The notes: a model not told the origin generated them from the letters alone. Positions 28,090-37,845 are shown, counted from the first letter of the stretch. The stretch is 64,000 bases of DNA from Fructilactobacillus myrtifloralis (GCF_024029335.1 NZ_CP097116.1:186001-250000), one strand, 5' to 3'. Made by a program: numbers and translations.

Positions 28090-28605
28090 ATGGACTACTT
28101 AGAAGTCGGAAAGTTAGTTAATACCCAGGGGATTAAGGGGGAAGTCCGCGTGGTTTCTCAGACGGATTTTCCAGAGGTCCGGTTTCGCCCGGGAGCCATT
28201 CTGTACGCCTTTCCCAAAACGGGCGACATGGAACGCTTAGAAATTGATCATGTCCGCAAGCACAAAAACTTTATTTTGTTGCACTTTAAGGATCATCCCA
28301 CGATTAATGACGTAGAACATCTCAAGCCAGCAACCTTAAAGATTGACGCTGCTGAACAGGCAGACGCGCCCCTACAGCCCGGTGAATACTATTACAGCCA
28401 AATCATTGGCTTAGATGTAGTTGACGAACAAGGACGCACCCTCGGTACGATTAAGGACATCATGGACCTTGGTCCAAACGACGTGTGGGTGGTTGAATGC
28501 AACGGGCAACCAGATTTACTCCTACCCAAAATCGATGAGGTGATTAAGCAGGTTGATCTGGATCAAGGACAGGTTACGGTCGAATTGTTAGAGGGGCTAG
28601 AGTAG
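28090..28605 (+). CDS. rimM: Ribosome maturation factor RimM
   Basis: Helps assemble the 30S head and binds S19. The N-terminal RimM beta-barrel (GKLVNTQGIKGEVRVVSQTD) is followed by a PRC-barrel (about 95-170, YYYSQIIGLDVVDEQG). Length is 171 aa. Its stop is adjacent to the trmD start, the conserved rimM-trmD-rplS order. Confidence 0.96.
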   Translation: MDYLEVGKLVNTQGIKGEVRVVSQTDFPEVRFRPGAILYAFPKTGDMERLEIDHVRKHKNFILLHFKDHPTINDVEHLKPATLKIDAAEQADAPLQPGEYYYSQIIGLDVVDEQGRTLGTIKDIMDLGPNDVWVVECNGQPDLLLPKIDEVIKQVDLDQGQVTVELLEGLE

Positions 28606-29358
28606 ATGAAAATTGATGTCTTGAGTTTATTCCCAGATACGATTAACGGGCCCTTGCATGACTCGATTTTAGGAAAAGCGGTCGAAAAACAGCTCCTATC
28701 GGTTAACGTAACTAATTTCCGGGATTTTTCGACCAACAAACACCATAACGTCGATGATACTCCATATGGCGGTGGGGCCGGAATGCTGTTACAGGCACAA
28801 CCCATTGTCGATGCGGTGGCGGCAACCCAAAAACAAGCGCAAGCAGAGGGGTTGTCAGCTGGCCGGGTGATTTTAACTGATCCAGCGGGGAAGCGGTTCG
28901 ATGAGCAAGCGGCAGCCGAGTTAGCCCAAGCCGATCATCTAACCTTTATTTGTGGTCACTATGAAGGGTTTGACGAGCGGGTTAAGGAAGTGGTTACCGA
29001 TGAATACTCCATCGGTGATTACGTGTTAACCGGGGGTGAATTGCCTACCTTGGTTATGATTGATGCGTTGTCGCGGTTAATCCCAGGAGTGCTTGGAAAC
29101 GATGAATCGGCGGTGGACGATTCCTTCTCCACCGGCTTGTTAGAGGCGCCACAGTACACGCGCCCAGCTGATTTTCGGGGTGCTAAGGTACCGGAGGTCT
29201 TAATGAATGGTGATCACCAAAAGATTGCGGACTGGCGCTTAAAGGAATCATTACGCAAAACCTACGTGCATCGTCCCGATCTAATTGATTATCACCGACT
29301 TTCACCGCGTGCCAAGGAATTACTGGCTGAAGTTAAGATTGAATTGGAGCAAAATTAG
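28606..29358 (+). CDS. trmD: tRNA (guanine-37-N1)-methyltransferase
   Basis: SPOUT methyltransferase that makes m1G37 and prevents frameshifting. The trefoil-knot SAM site shows [15 protein letters not shown] and [13 protein letters not shown]. The N-terminus [13 protein letters not shown] and [10 protein letters not shown] are typical. Length is 250 aa. ATG follows the rimM stop directly (TAGATG). Confidence 0.98.
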   Translation: MKIDVLSLFPDTINGPLHDSILGKAVEKQLLSVNVTNFRDFSTNKHHNVDDTPYGGGAGMLLQAQPIVDAVAATQKQAQAEGLSAGRVILTDPAGKRFDEQAAAELAQADHLTFICGHYEGFDERVKEVVTDEYSIGDYVLTGGELPTLVMIDALSRLIPGVLGNDESAVDDSFSTGLLEAPQYTRPADFRGAKVPEVLMNGDHQKIADWRLKESLRKTYVHRPDLIDYHRLSPRAKELLAEVKIELEQN

Positions 29359-29410
29359 GCTTTATTTAGCTAAGCGAGTGTGGTATATTATTAGTTAGTC
29401 GTGAGACTAA

Positions 29411-29460
29411 AATACAACAGTATTCCGCTGTCGGAAAGATATGAGTGCTAGTTAGGAGAA
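29411..29460 (+). promoter_or_regulatory. Probable L19 leader (autoregulatory 5' UTR hairpin)
   Basis: TTCCG (29423-29427) pairs with CGGAA (29432-29436) around CTGT, followed by an A/G-rich stretch and TTAGGAG, directly upstream of rplS. Rfam describes a short conserved L19 leader at this place in Firmicutes. I match it by position and hairpin, not by a model search. Confidence 0.5.
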
Positions 29461-29465
29461 GTGAC

Positions 29466-29825
29466 ATGCGTCAAAACAAGCTGATCGAAAAGATCAATCA
29501 GGAACAATTACGTTCTGATATTCCCGATTTTCGGGCTGGTGATACTGTAACGGTATCAGTTAAGGTTGTTGAAGGTGACACAGAACGTGTCCAAGATTTT
29601 ACGGGGGTAGTTATCAAGCGCCGCGGTGCTGGAATTCAAGCTACTTACACTGTTCGTAAAATCAGTAACGGAATTGGTGTGGAAAGAATTTTCCCACTCA
29701 ATTCACCTCGGGTTGCTAAACTTGAAGTAGTTCGTCGTGGTAAGGTTCGTCGTTCAAAACTTTACTACTTGCGCGACCGTCAAGGAAAGGCTGCTCGGAT
29801 CAAGCAATCATTCAAAAAACGCTAG
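29466..29825 (+). CDS. rplS: 50S ribosomal protein L19
   Basis: Ribosomal protein at the 30S-50S interface. Typical segments are [18 protein letters not shown] at the start, [13 protein letters not shown] and [20 protein letters not shown]. The in-frame GTG at 29445 is rejected: TAGGAGAAG at 29452-29460 places initiation at ATG 29466, giving 119 aa. A terminator follows 5 bases after the stop. Confidence 0.98.
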   Translation: MRQNKLIEKINQEQLRSDIPDFRAGDTVTVSVKVVEGDTERVQDFTGVVIKRRGAGIQATYTVRKISNGIGVERIFPLNSPRVAKLEVVRRGKVRRSKLYYLRDRQGKAARIKQSFKKR

Positions 29826-29830
29826 AAGAA

Positions 29831-29862
29831 AAACGGCTGGAAATTTTTCCAGTCGTTTTTTT
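29831..29862 (+). terminator. Terminator after rplS
   Basis: AAACGGCTGGAAA pairs with TTTCCAGTCGTTT (one G-U), followed by a T-run. Confidence 0.92.
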
Positions 29863-29889
29863 GTAGAATAAACAGAGGATCACATAGCA

Positions 29890-31896
29890 ATGAATAATAG
29901 CTCTAAAGATGAAAGCATGAAAATAGATCAAATTGACACTGAACCACAAGCCCAAAAATTTGCGGAAGAAATTGCAAAGGCACCTAAAACATATTTTTTG
30001 CAAGGAAAATGGGGCAGTGGTAAAACTGAATATCTTAAACAAGTAGAAAAAATTTTAGCAAATGATAATTTCGACATTTTTGAATTAAAATTTTGGGAAC
30101 CCAAAAACAAAGAAACATTTTCTAAAAACTTATTTAATGAAATAAGGCCAAAATTTGCTAAAAGGATATTTAGATTCAAAATATTTTTTGTTTTTTTTGG
30201 TGTGATTGGAACTTGCTTTTTAATTTTCAATGGATTAAAAAACACATTTTTTGATTATACAGTATTTTTTCCACATTCGTGGATTAATTTTATTAATAAT
30301 AATCATTTATTTAAAAGAATATCTTTAGTATTGTTTTTGATTTTTATTATATCCTTAATCTTTTTAGGATCATATAAATTTTTGAATGATAAAAATTGGT
30401 TTGATATTGACAAATGGTATTTTCAGAGTTCGAAAAAAAAGCTAATAAAAAAAAGTAATAAAAAAGTACTTGTGATTGATGATTTTGACCGTATTGATGC
30501 TGACAACCAGAAAGAATTATATATATTATTTAATGAAGTTCATAATGAAATTGCAGTTATATTTGTTGGTGATTTGAATAATATTGAGAATATTGAAAAC
30601 AATTATTTAGGTAAAATAATTGATCAAAAAATTTCTTTACCATATTCATTAAGTTCAAAGAATATAACTAAAAATGTGATTAGTGTAATAGAAAACACTT
30701 TGTTAGTACCATTTAACATTCATTCTTTAAAAAAGATTTTTGATAATGATAATCTCACTGCTAGAGATGGAAATCATTTTTTATCGTATGTACAAAGTGA
30801 ATTTATTAATTACAATAAAATTAATAGGGTTCAAACTGATCAGCAACTTCTTTTGATTTATCTATATCTATTTCATCCGGACCGCTATCAGTTAATTGTT
30901 GAGAGAAAGTTACCTAGTGATGATCAAGACGATGAAAATTTAAATAGTTTAATAAATCAAATTTTGAAGAAGAGAAAGGTTACTCCTGAGGATTTTTCAA
31001 AAAACCCATCTGTTTATTTTTTAAACGAACTTGCAACTAATCATTCAAATTTTGAATTGAATGAAATAATCAAAGATGATGGTAGTAAGCTGGATGATTT
31101 TTTTGCGTATGATGAAGATAATCATGATAATAATAAATTAGATTTTAATTTTTACGATGAATTTTTATATTATATTCGTAATATGCGAAACAATGAATAT
31201 AAGGCTTGTCAATTAATTCTTGAAAAACATGCTATTAAAGCACTCAATTTAAATAAAGCACTCAATTTAAAAATTCGTTATAAACCTAATAAATTAATTA
31301 AAACTATTTTTGAAAAAAGAAAAGAATTCAGTGGTTATTTAGCCAATGATGATTCAAAATTGTTTGCGGATTTTAATGGAATTTTTACAGAAGCATCTAA
31401 TTCTTTGGATATTAAAATTAATAATACTAAAAAATTATATTGTTTTAGATCTTGTTTGAATTTAAATAATATTAATAACATAATTAATGTTATTAATGTA
31501 AGAGATTATTTTTATGAATTAACTAATGAAATTAGTAATATCGAATTTGGAACTAGGGACTATGATGCAGAGTTATTAATCATTAAGTTAGGATATCGGG
31601 TTGATCCTCTTGAATTAAAAACAATTAAAATTGAACCTGGAGAAAATGAAAATATTATTTCTAAGATTAATATACCATTTGATAAAGAAGTTAAGTTTAT
31701 TGAGGAGTTAAAAGCAACTGAATATAAAGCATTTTGGGATGCTTATGGAGTGCAGCTGGAGAAAGATTCTAACGGTAAAAAGGTACTAAGCGGAGTGAAC
31801 GATAGCGATCTAGATTTTGGATATGGTAAGAACAAATATAAAGATCATGTTTTAAAGAGCTTATTGAAAATAAATAAAAAAGAAAAAGAGATTTGA
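29890..31896 (+). CDS. KAP-family P-loop NTPase with two membrane segments (acquired, possible defence gene)
   Basis: A 668-residue protein with the KAP signature. Walker A is GKWGSGKT (residues 39-46). Two hydrophobic segments (about 98-115 and 144-163) are inserted between it and Walker B, VLVIDDFDRID (193-203). This insertion of membrane helices inside the P-loop domain is characteristic of KAP NTPases. The C-terminal 400 residues are Asn/Lys/Asp/Ile-rich and I recognise no domain there. The gene is far more AT-rich than every neighbour and uses AT-ending codons almost exclusively. It stands alone between the rplS terminator and a shared terminator at its own stop. That indicates horizontal acquisition. 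KAP proteins occur in mobile and antiphage contexts, but the function here is not shown. ATG 29890 is chosen because of CAGAGGAT upstream. Confidence 0.82.
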   Translation: MNNSSKDESMKIDQIDTEPQAQKFAEEIAKAPKTYFLQGKWGSGKTEYLKQVEKILANDNFDIFELKFWEPKNKETFSKNLFNEIRPKFAKRIFRFKIFFVFFGVIGTCFLIFNGLKNTFFDYTVFFPHSWINFINNNHLFKRISLVLFLIFIISLIFLGSYKFLNDKNWFDIDKWYFQSSKKKLIKKSNKKVLVIDDFDRIDADNQKELYILFNEVHNEIAVIFVGDLNNIENIENNYLGKIIDQKISLPYSLSSKNITKNVISVIENTLLVPFNIHSLKKIFDNDNLTARDGNHFLSYVQSEFINYNKINRVQTDQQLLLIYLYLFHPDRYQLIVERKLPSDDQDDENLNSLINQILKKRKVTPEDFSKNPSVYFLNELATNHSNFELNEIIKDDGSKLDDFFAYDEDNHDNNKLDFNFYDEFLYYIRNMRNNEYKACQLILEKHAIKALNLNKALNLKIRYKPNKLIKTIFEKRKEFSGYLANDDSKLFADFNGIFTEASNSLDIKINNTKKLYCFRSCLNLNNINNIINVINVRDYFYELTNEISNIEFGTRDYDAELLIIKLGYRVDPLELKTIKIEPGENENIISKINIPFDKEVKFIEELKATEYKAFWDAYGVQLEKDSNGKKVLSGVNDSDLDFGYGKNKYKDHVLKSLLKINKKEKEI

Positions 31897-31915
31897 TAAT
31901 TCCAATCTCTTTTTC
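31881..31915. terminator. Bidirectional terminator between the KAP gene and the permease
   Basis: AGAAAAAGAGATT pairs with AATCTCTTTTTCT across a short loop. The left arm includes the last codons and stop of the KAP gene, so the acquired gene ends flush with the terminator. Confidence 0.88.
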
Positions 31916-31918
31916 TCA

Positions 31919-33418
31919 TTATTGCAATTGTTGTCTACGTTTTTTCAGCAACCCAAATTCGTACATCAACCAACCTATTAATCCAAAGACAACCGGACCG
32001 AAGATGGTCCAAAAAGCGGTCTGGTAATCATGTTCTAAGAGGGGCTCAACGGCTGTAAAGCCAATTCCTAAAATTAAGATGATGAGAATGATAGTTACAA
32101 CCACGTTAGTCATGATTCGATTCTTGTAAAAAACAAATGGTCGTTCAATCCCAGATAAGCGCTTAAAGAAGGGGAAGGCTCCCACCAAAAAGAGGTACGG
32201 GAAGGTGCTAGAGATGTTGGCCATGTCAGTTAAAATCAGATAAAACTTCTGTGCTCCCGATCCACTAAAGGAAATGGCTAGGATCACCACGGTCACTGCT
32301 GCCGCTTGAAGCCACATCGCAAAGGCAGGCATGCCGTGGCGATTCAACTTCGTAACGCGTTTCGGCCAAATTTGGGGATCAGAGCCTTCGATGAATGATT
32401 TAATCGGAGAATAGATTAAGACAAAGAAAGAGCCTAAGTAGGCGATAAACATGCTAAGCCCCGCAAAGCGGGCCAACCAACTACCCATTGTTAACGCAAC
32501 TGGATGTGATACCCCGATTGCTTGACCAAAGACCACTCCTAGGTTATTAAGTAAGACATAGGTAATATTTCCAAGATTAACCTGATTATTGCCCAGGACG
32601 GTATGCCAATTAGCAGTTACCCCGACAAAGAAAATCGCTCCTGAATAAATGATGGCCATTAAAATCCCAGCAATGATGACACCACGTGGGAAGGTTCGTT
32701 TGGGATGATCTACCTCATCGACCACGCCACCCACGGATTCCATTCCACCGTAGGCAAAGATTGCATAGACTACGAACGAGAGGAGGGCAATGGGACTAGC
32801 AAACAGGGGATTAGGGGACTTAATAAAGGAACTAAGCCCGTGAATCGGTTCGGCTAGTTGTCCATGATGCAAGATTAGCACCACGATTGAAAGGAAGACG
32901 AAGATGATTGGTAACAAAATGGTGAAGAAACCACCGATGCTTGCAACCTTAGCAATTTGTTCAAAGCCCTGGGTAGCACAGAGGGTAATGATGATAATCC
33001 ATAAAACGCCTAGAATTCCAATGGTTTGCATCGGCGTGAAAAGGTTAAAAAGATGCCAAGTTGTTGTTTTATCAGATCCAAAGAAAATGTTGGAAACAGG
33101 GATCCACACCTTACTAGCGACGGAAATCATCCAGATGATCCAGGCTGCTAACCAGATGAACGTGCCAATAAAAGCGAGGCGTTCCCCAATTGAATTTTTA
33201 AGCCACGAGTAGATGCCACCCTTAGCATCGCTAAAGGCAGAACCGTATTCGGCAAACATTAGGCTTGAGGGGAGAAAGAAGACAAGTGCCGCAAAGGCAT
33301 ACCAAATAATACTAGCGTAGCCCATTTGATCATAGGCCACGGTGACGTTGGCAAAGCCAAAAATGGCAGAGAAAATCATTAAGACCAGGGAACCAGTCTT
33401 CATTTTTTGTTTCGACAT
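31919..33418 (-). CDS. APC-superfamily amino acid permease (YjeM/GadC-like)
   Basis: Integral membrane transporter with about 12 to 13 hydrophobic helices across 499 aa. It opens with the family segment TGSLVLMIFSAIFGFANV and FAEYGSAFSDAKGGIYSWL. It resembles the YjeM branch of the glutamate/GABA antiporter family. The substrate cannot be told from sequence. Its ribosome site AAGGAGG overlaps the stop of pepD 17 bases upstream, so the two are co-transcribed. A dipeptidase plus an amino acid carrier suggests peptide use followed by amino acid exchange or export. This is inference. Confidence 0.85.
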   Translation of the reverse strand: MSKQKMKTGSLVLMIFSAIFGFANVTVAYDQMGYASIIWYAFAALVFFLPSSLMFAEYGSAFSDAKGGIYSWLKNSIGERLAFIGTFIWLAAWIIWMISVASKVWIPVSNIFFGSDKTTTWHLFNLFTPMQTIGILGVLWIIIITLCATQGFEQIAKVASIGGFFTILLPIIFVFLSIVVLILHHGQLAEPIHGLSSFIKSPNPLFASPIALLSFVVYAIFAYGGMESVGGVVDEVDHPKRTFPRGVIIAGILMAIIYSGAIFFVGVTANWHTVLGNNQVNLGNITYVLLNNLGVVFGQAIGVSHPVALTMGSWLARFAGLSMFIAYLGSFFVLIYSPIKSFIEGSDPQIWPKRVTKLNRHGMPAFAMWLQAAAVTVVILAISFSGSGAQKFYLILTDMANISSTFPYLFLVGAFPFFKRLSGIERPFVFYKNRIMTNVVVTIILIILILGIGFTAVEPLLEHDYQTAFWTIFGPVVFGLIGWLMYEFGLLKKRRQQLQ

Positions 33419-33434
33419 GGTGTGCTGATCCTCC

Positions 33435-34856
33435 TTATAAATTCAAATCTTGGTGGTAGTTTAACGGCGATAGATCAGCAGATTCCGTAATCAGCCGGGT
33501 TGCTAACGTTTGGAAGCGGGTTAAAGCCAGCTCAGCTGCTTGTTGACTAGCTTGATTGGCTAATGCAACTAAATCATTGCTGGTGGCAACTTGGGCCTGC
33601 GTCTGGTTAATAATTTGCCGATAACTCTGACGTAGTTCAGCTTGTACGTCGTTAACCTGACCGATAAAGCGGTGGTAGTGAGCATCAACCAGAATTCCAA
33701 CTAGTTTGAAATTCCAGTAAGCAGACTGAGGATCATAGTCGTGGCCAACCGGATATTGATAGGCCACGGGCGTTTCACTAATTCCCGCGAAAAAGGGAAC
33801 AAAGGTACTTTCGGCTCCCACCCCCATTGATAGCCAGTGGATGCCCCCAATTTCAACGGGCAGGTCTGCTTGGAGTTGTAAGACGTGGGCTTCCTGGGTT
33901 TTGGCAAAGCTCATCGGACGGAACCGATGCTTGTCAAATTCACTGCCCGTTCCCACTGGATCAAACTCGGTTCCCTGGTAGTGAGAATTCAGGAGGTTTT
34001 GAACGTCAGTCGCCGACAACAAGCGGTCACTCTTGCGTAAAAAGGGCAGGTCCTGCGAAGTTGGATCCTGATCTACATCGGGAGTAAACATTTTTTGCCC
34101 GTACCACACTCGGGGAGTGTTGTAATAGGTATCCATTTGAGTGCGCGTCCCAAAGATGTGGCGGAAGTTAAAGCCGTGGCGATCCGGATTGAGATGGTTG
34201 GTAGTCACAAATTCTGTTAACTGCGGCGCCCACTGAAAGTTCGCTTGGTCGTTAAAGTCCACCTTTTCGATGGCCATTTGGTTGGCAACGACAGCATAAC
34301 AATCATCGGGGATCAGTTGTGCGACCCACTGGTGGCCGGAACCAATTTCAAAGTACCAAACTTCTTGGTCATCCGAAAAGAGGACCCCATTGGTTTCGCT
34401 GACCCCCTTGGTACTGACAATTTCACCTAAGCGTTGAACACCTTCCCGTGCGGATTTTACATAGGGAAGGACAACGGTGACCATGGCTTCTTCGCCGATT
34501 CCATCGGGAACCAGTGGATCACAACCTAAAACGGCATCGTTGGCATAGGTACTCTCGGTGGCACTCATTGCCACGCCGTGTTCGTTAATTCCATCCTCTT
34601 CAAATAGTCCCTCGCTGGTGGTCCACTCGGGGGTCGCGGTGTACTTTGCGGCCTCATTGGGTAGGTCTAATTGAAAGCCATTTGCAGTGGATTGAAAAAC
34701 AACTGGGTGCGAAGCAACCTGATGGTCATGAACGACAAATCGCTTGGGCCACGCGGCCTTCGCGTCCTCATTACGACCAATTAACGTACTTCCATCCACG
34801 GTTGCCTTTTTACCGACTAACATACTCGTGCAGGCGGAATAATTCGGTTCTGTCAT
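33435..34856 (-). CDS. pepD: Dipeptidase PepD, peptidase family C69
   Basis: N-terminal-nucleophile hydrolase of dipeptides in the cytoplasm. The nucleophile is the Cys in NYSACTSMLVGKKATVDGST (residue 9 from the chosen start), followed by IGRNEDAKAAWPKRF. Family segments such as GVAMSATESTYAND and NGVLFSDDQEVWYFEIG are clear. I use the second ATG (34856): an AAGGAG lies between the two candidate starts and is well placed for it. Length is 473 aa. It leads the pepD-permease operon. Confidence 0.92.
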   Translation of the reverse strand: MTEPNYSACTSMLVGKKATVDGSTLIGRNEDAKAAWPKRFVVHDHQVASHPVVFQSTANGFQLDLPNEAAKYTATPEWTTSEGLFEEDGINEHGVAMSATESTYANDAVLGCDPLVPDGIGEEAMVTVVLPYVKSAREGVQRLGEIVSTKGVSETNGVLFSDDQEVWYFEIGSGHQWVAQLIPDDCYAVVANQMAIEKVDFNDQANFQWAPQLTEFVTTNHLNPDRHGFNFRHIFGTRTQMDTYYNTPRVWYGQKMFTPDVDQDPTSQDLPFLRKSDRLLSATDVQNLLNSHYQGTEFDPVGTGSEFDKHRFRPMSFAKTQEAHVLQLQADLPVEIGGIHWLSMGVGAESTFVPFFAGISETPVAYQYPVGHDYDPQSAYWNFKLVGILVDAHYHRFIGQVNDVQAELRQSYRQIINQTQAQVATSNDLVALANQASQQAAELALTRFQTLATRLITESADLSPLNYHQDLNL

Positions 34857-34997
34857 GTGCTGATGCTCCTTCATAATTTTAGTTCCGCATCCATTCTACA
34901 CTTCTCAGCGACAGCACGAAATCAGAGACGGTCGTCGTTAGGCAGAACTAGGGGAAAAGGTTATAATAAGGACTGAATTTTAAAGATGGAGTAGACG
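34857..34997. promoter_or_regulatory. Divergent promoter region of pepD and glpK
   Basis: A perfect TATAAT at 34962-34967 points toward glpK. On the minus strand TAGAAT (34893-34898) preceded by GTG can serve pepD. Neither has a strong -35 box. I found no catabolite-response (cre) box by eye. Confidence 0.45.
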
Positions 34998-36527
34998 ATG
35001 AAAAACGAACAATACATTTTAGCAATTGATGAAGGAACGACTTCCGTGCGTGCCATTCTTTTTGACCAACAAGGAAGCATTGTCGGCCAGGCGCAACGTC
35101 CCATTCACCAGTTTTTCCCCCAACCAGGGTGGGTGGAACAGGATCCGTTAGAGATTTGGAACGGAACGGAAACGGTTATTTCAGAAGTACTCTTTCAAAC
35201 GGAAACCCCGCCGTACAAGGTTCGTGCGATTGGGATTAGCAATCAACGCGAAACAACGGTGGTCTGGAATCGCAAAACCGGGCAACCGATTCACCATGCG
35301 ATTGTATGGCAATCAAAGCAAACCAACGAAATTGCAGAACATCTCCAACAAGCGGGCTATCAAACTTTCATTCAGCAAAAGACGGGATTATTGATTGATT
35401 CTTATTTTTCCGCGACCAAGTTACAGTGGTTATTAGACCAGGTGCCGCACGCTCGGGAGCAGGCTGAGGCAGGGGACTTACTGTTTGGTACGATTGATAC
35501 CTGGTTACTCTGGAAACTGACCAATGGTCACGTGCACGCAACCGACGTAACCAACGCCAGCCGGACCATGCTGTATAACATTCACACCCTAGATTGGGAT
35601 CAAGAGTTGCTTGAACTGTTTCAGATTCCGCGGACCATGTTACCAACGGTTCATGATTCCAGTCATTTTTACGGGTATACGCAGGAATTCACCCTCATGG
35701 GCGTCCAAATTCCCATTACGGGGATTGCGGGAGATCAGCAGGCCTCGCTATTTGGTGAGTTAGCTTTAGACCCCGGTCAGACGAAGAATACCTACGGGAC
35801 GGGCGCCTTTATCATGATGAATCTAGGACATGAGCCGCAACTGTCTGAGCACGGGCTACTGACCACGATTGCCTATGGCTTAAACGGGCAAGTTACGTAC
35901 GCCTTTGAGGGAAGCGTGTTTACCGCAGGAGCCGCGGTTGAATGGTTAAAGGACCAGGTCGCCCTCGTCCAGGATGTCACCACGACGGCAACTCAAGCTG
36001 AGCAGGCCGCCGCAACCGATCAGTTATACGTTGTTCCCGCGTTTAGTGGGCTAGGCGCGCCGTACTGGGACCAAAACGCCCGGGGAGCAATTCTAGGGCT
36101 GACCCAACAAACTGATGACAAGCAGCTCATTCGCGCAACTTTAGAGTCCTTGGCATTTCAAACGCGGGACGTCTTGCAGACCATGACTCACGAAACGGGA
36201 TTGCCCCTAAAATCCCTGATGGTCGATGGGGGCGTGTCCAAAAACGAATATTTGATGCAGTTTCAGGCTGACATCTTAGGCACCACCATTACGCGGGCCC
36301 CCTTAGCAGAAACGACGGCTTTAGGAGTGGCATATCTGGCTGGCTTACAGGTCAAGTATTGGCCAGATGTCGCGACGTTACAGGCCTTACCACGGACCAC
36401 GACTAGTTATCAACCCCAGTTAGCTGCCTCCATGCGGGAGTGGCGGTATGCGAACTGGCAACAAGCGGTCGCAGCGACCCGATTATTTGCGGAGGAACCT
36501 CATGATGGAACTACCAACTCAATTTAA
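34998..36527 (+). CDS. glpK: Glycerol kinase
   Basis: Phosphorylates glycerol to glycerol 3-phosphate. FGGY-family features: LAIDEGTTSVRAILFDQ at the N-terminus, GISNQRETTVVWNR, GIAGDQQASLFGELAL and KNTYGTGAF, and C-terminal MVDGGVSKNEYLMQ. Length is 509 aa. In enterococcal enzymes His232 is phosphorylated by HPr, which raises activity. Here codon 232 (35691-35693) is ACC, Thr, in the aligned segment QEFTLMG. No glpO or glpF is adjacent. The end overlaps the next gene by 26 bases. Confidence 0.95.
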   Translation: MKNEQYILAIDEGTTSVRAILFDQQGSIVGQAQRPIHQFFPQPGWVEQDPLEIWNGTETVISEVLFQTETPPYKVRAIGISNQRETTVVWNRKTGQPIHHAIVWQSKQTNEIAEHLQQAGYQTFIQQKTGLLIDSYFSATKLQWLLDQVPHAREQAEAGDLLFGTIDTWLLWKLTNGHVHATDVTNASRTMLYNIHTLDWDQELLELFQIPRTMLPTVHDSSHFYGYTQEFTLMGVQIPITGIAGDQQASLFGELALDPGQTKNTYGTGAFIMMNLGHEPQLSEHGLLTTIAYGLNGQVTYAFEGSVFTAGAAVEWLKDQVALVQDVTTTATQAEQAAATDQLYVVPAFSGLGAPYWDQNARGAILGLTQQTDDKQLIRATLESLAFQTRDVLQTMTHETGLPLKSLMVDGGVSKNEYLMQFQADILGTTITRAPLAETTALGVAYLAGLQVKYWPDVATLQALPRTTTSYQPQLAASMREWRYANWQQAVAATRLFAEEPHDGTTNSI

Positions 36528-37845
36528 AGCTAAGTACCAACGGTTATTAGGAGACCAGTTTCCGGCCTTTTTACAAAGTTTTGCAGAAGCACCCCAGCAC
36601 GGGTTTCGTCTGAACCCCTTGAAACCGCCAGCTAACCCGGCGGTTGATCAAAGTCGGTCCATTCCGAACGTGCATGATGGGTATTATGGCAAGGTTGATG
36701 GGAAGTCGCCGGCCCACCAAAGTGGGTATGTTTATAGTCAAGAACCATCTGCCATGTTGGTTGCGGAGGCTGTTGCTCCAAAACCCGGGGAGCGGGTGTT
36801 GGACTTGTGTGCCGCACCCGGGGGAAAATCCACCCAACTGGCTGGGTTAATGCAGAATCAGGGTTTACTAGTGGCCAATGAAATTGATCGGGGTCGGGCC
36901 AAGGTTTTAGTGGAGAACCTCGAGCGCTTCGGGGTCTGGAATCCGTTGATTTTAAATGAACGCCCCGACCGGTTAAGCCCCGCATTTCCCGCCTACTTTG
37001 ACAAAATTTTAGTGGATGCGCCCTGTTCTGGGGAGGGAATGTTTCGGAAAAATCCGACTGCGACGACGTACTGGGATACCGATTATCCGGCAGCCTGTGC
37101 GGTGCGCCAGCGCGAAATCCTGCAAGAAGCCGTTAAAATGTTAAAGCCCGGCGGACAACTCGTGTATTCAACCTGTACGTTTGCACCTGAAGAAGACGAA
37201 CAAATCATTGCGTGGTTGCTAGACCAGTATCCGCTAGAACTCGTTGCTTTGGATAAAAGCGCGGGAATGAGCGATGGTCGTCCCGAGTGGGCCAACGGTA
37301 ATCCAGACCTCCAACGCGCTCTCAGGTTATTTCCGCAGTCCTTTGCGGGCGACGGACATTTCATCGCTAAACTGCAAAGCACCGCGACAGGGAAGCCGGT
37401 TAAGATTCGGGGCCAGCGCAGTAACGTTGCCGGTGCCGAGCGTAAAGAATGGCAGCAATTTGTAGCCCAAAACCTGACAGATTTTAAGGCGGGCTCGTTA
37501 CTGCAATTTGGCGAACAATTATATTCGTTTAACCCTGAAATTCCGGATTTACAGGGGCTACGGGTGATGCGACCGGGAACGCCACTGGGAACCTTAAAAA
37601 AACACCGAATTGAACCTAGCTATGGCTTGGCCATGGTTCTGCGGCCTGAGCAGGCGCAACGGACGCTAACGATTAGTTATGATCAGTGGCAGCAGTATGT
37701 GCATGGTGACACCTTTAGCACGGATGCTGAGCTACCCAAGGGCTGGTATTTATTACTGTACCAACAGATGCCAGTTGGCTTTGGGAAGGTAGTCAATGGA
37801 ACTGTAAAGAACTTCTTTCCGAAGGGATTACGCTTTCAAGTATAA
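36502..37845 (+). CDS. RsmF-type rRNA (cytosine-C5)-methyltransferase, NOL1/NOP2/Sun family
   Basis: SAM-dependent RNA m5C methyltransferase. It begins MMELPTQFKAKYQRLLGDQF and contains the SAM motif DLCAAPGGKSTQLAGLM. The two catalytic-region cysteines are in DAPCSGEGMFRKNP and YSTCTFAPEED. The C-terminal extension (about 300-447) is the PUA-like/RsmF tail found in lactobacilli. GGAGGA at 36491 sets ATG 36502, inside the glpK end. Length is 447 aa. It is a second enzyme of this family in the window (the other is rsmB). The target base is not deducible. Confidence 0.9.
   Translation: MMELPTQFKAKYQRLLGDQFPAFLQSFAEAPQHGFRLNPLKPPANPAVDQSRSIPNVHDGYYGKVDGKSPAHQSGYVYSQEPSAMLVAEAVAPKPGERVLDLCAAPGGKSTQLAGLMQNQGLLVANEIDRGRAKVLVENLERFGVWNPLILNERPDRLSPAFPAYFDKILVDAPCSGEGMFRKNPTATTYWDTDYPAACAVRQREILQEAVKMLKPGGQLVYSTCTFAPEEDEQIIAWLLDQYPLELVALDKSAGMSDGRPEWANGNPDLQRALRLFPQSFAGDGHFIAKLQSTATGKPVKIRGQRSNVAGAERKEWQQFVAQNLTDFKAGSLLQFGEQLYSFNPEIPDLQGLRVMRPGTPLGTLKKHRIEPSYGLAMVLRPEQAQRTLTISYDQWQQYVHGDTFSTDAELPKGWYLLLYQQMPVGFGKVVNGTVKNFFPKGLRFQV

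Noticed and set aside
29445-29465. Longer rplS start at GTG 29445
   Set aside because: The ribosome site TAGGAGAAG lies after this codon and points to ATG 29466.
29863-29889. Direct repeats flanking the KAP gene as insertion marks
   Set aside because: Only T-rich terminator tails recur at both ends. I could not find a specific target-site duplication.
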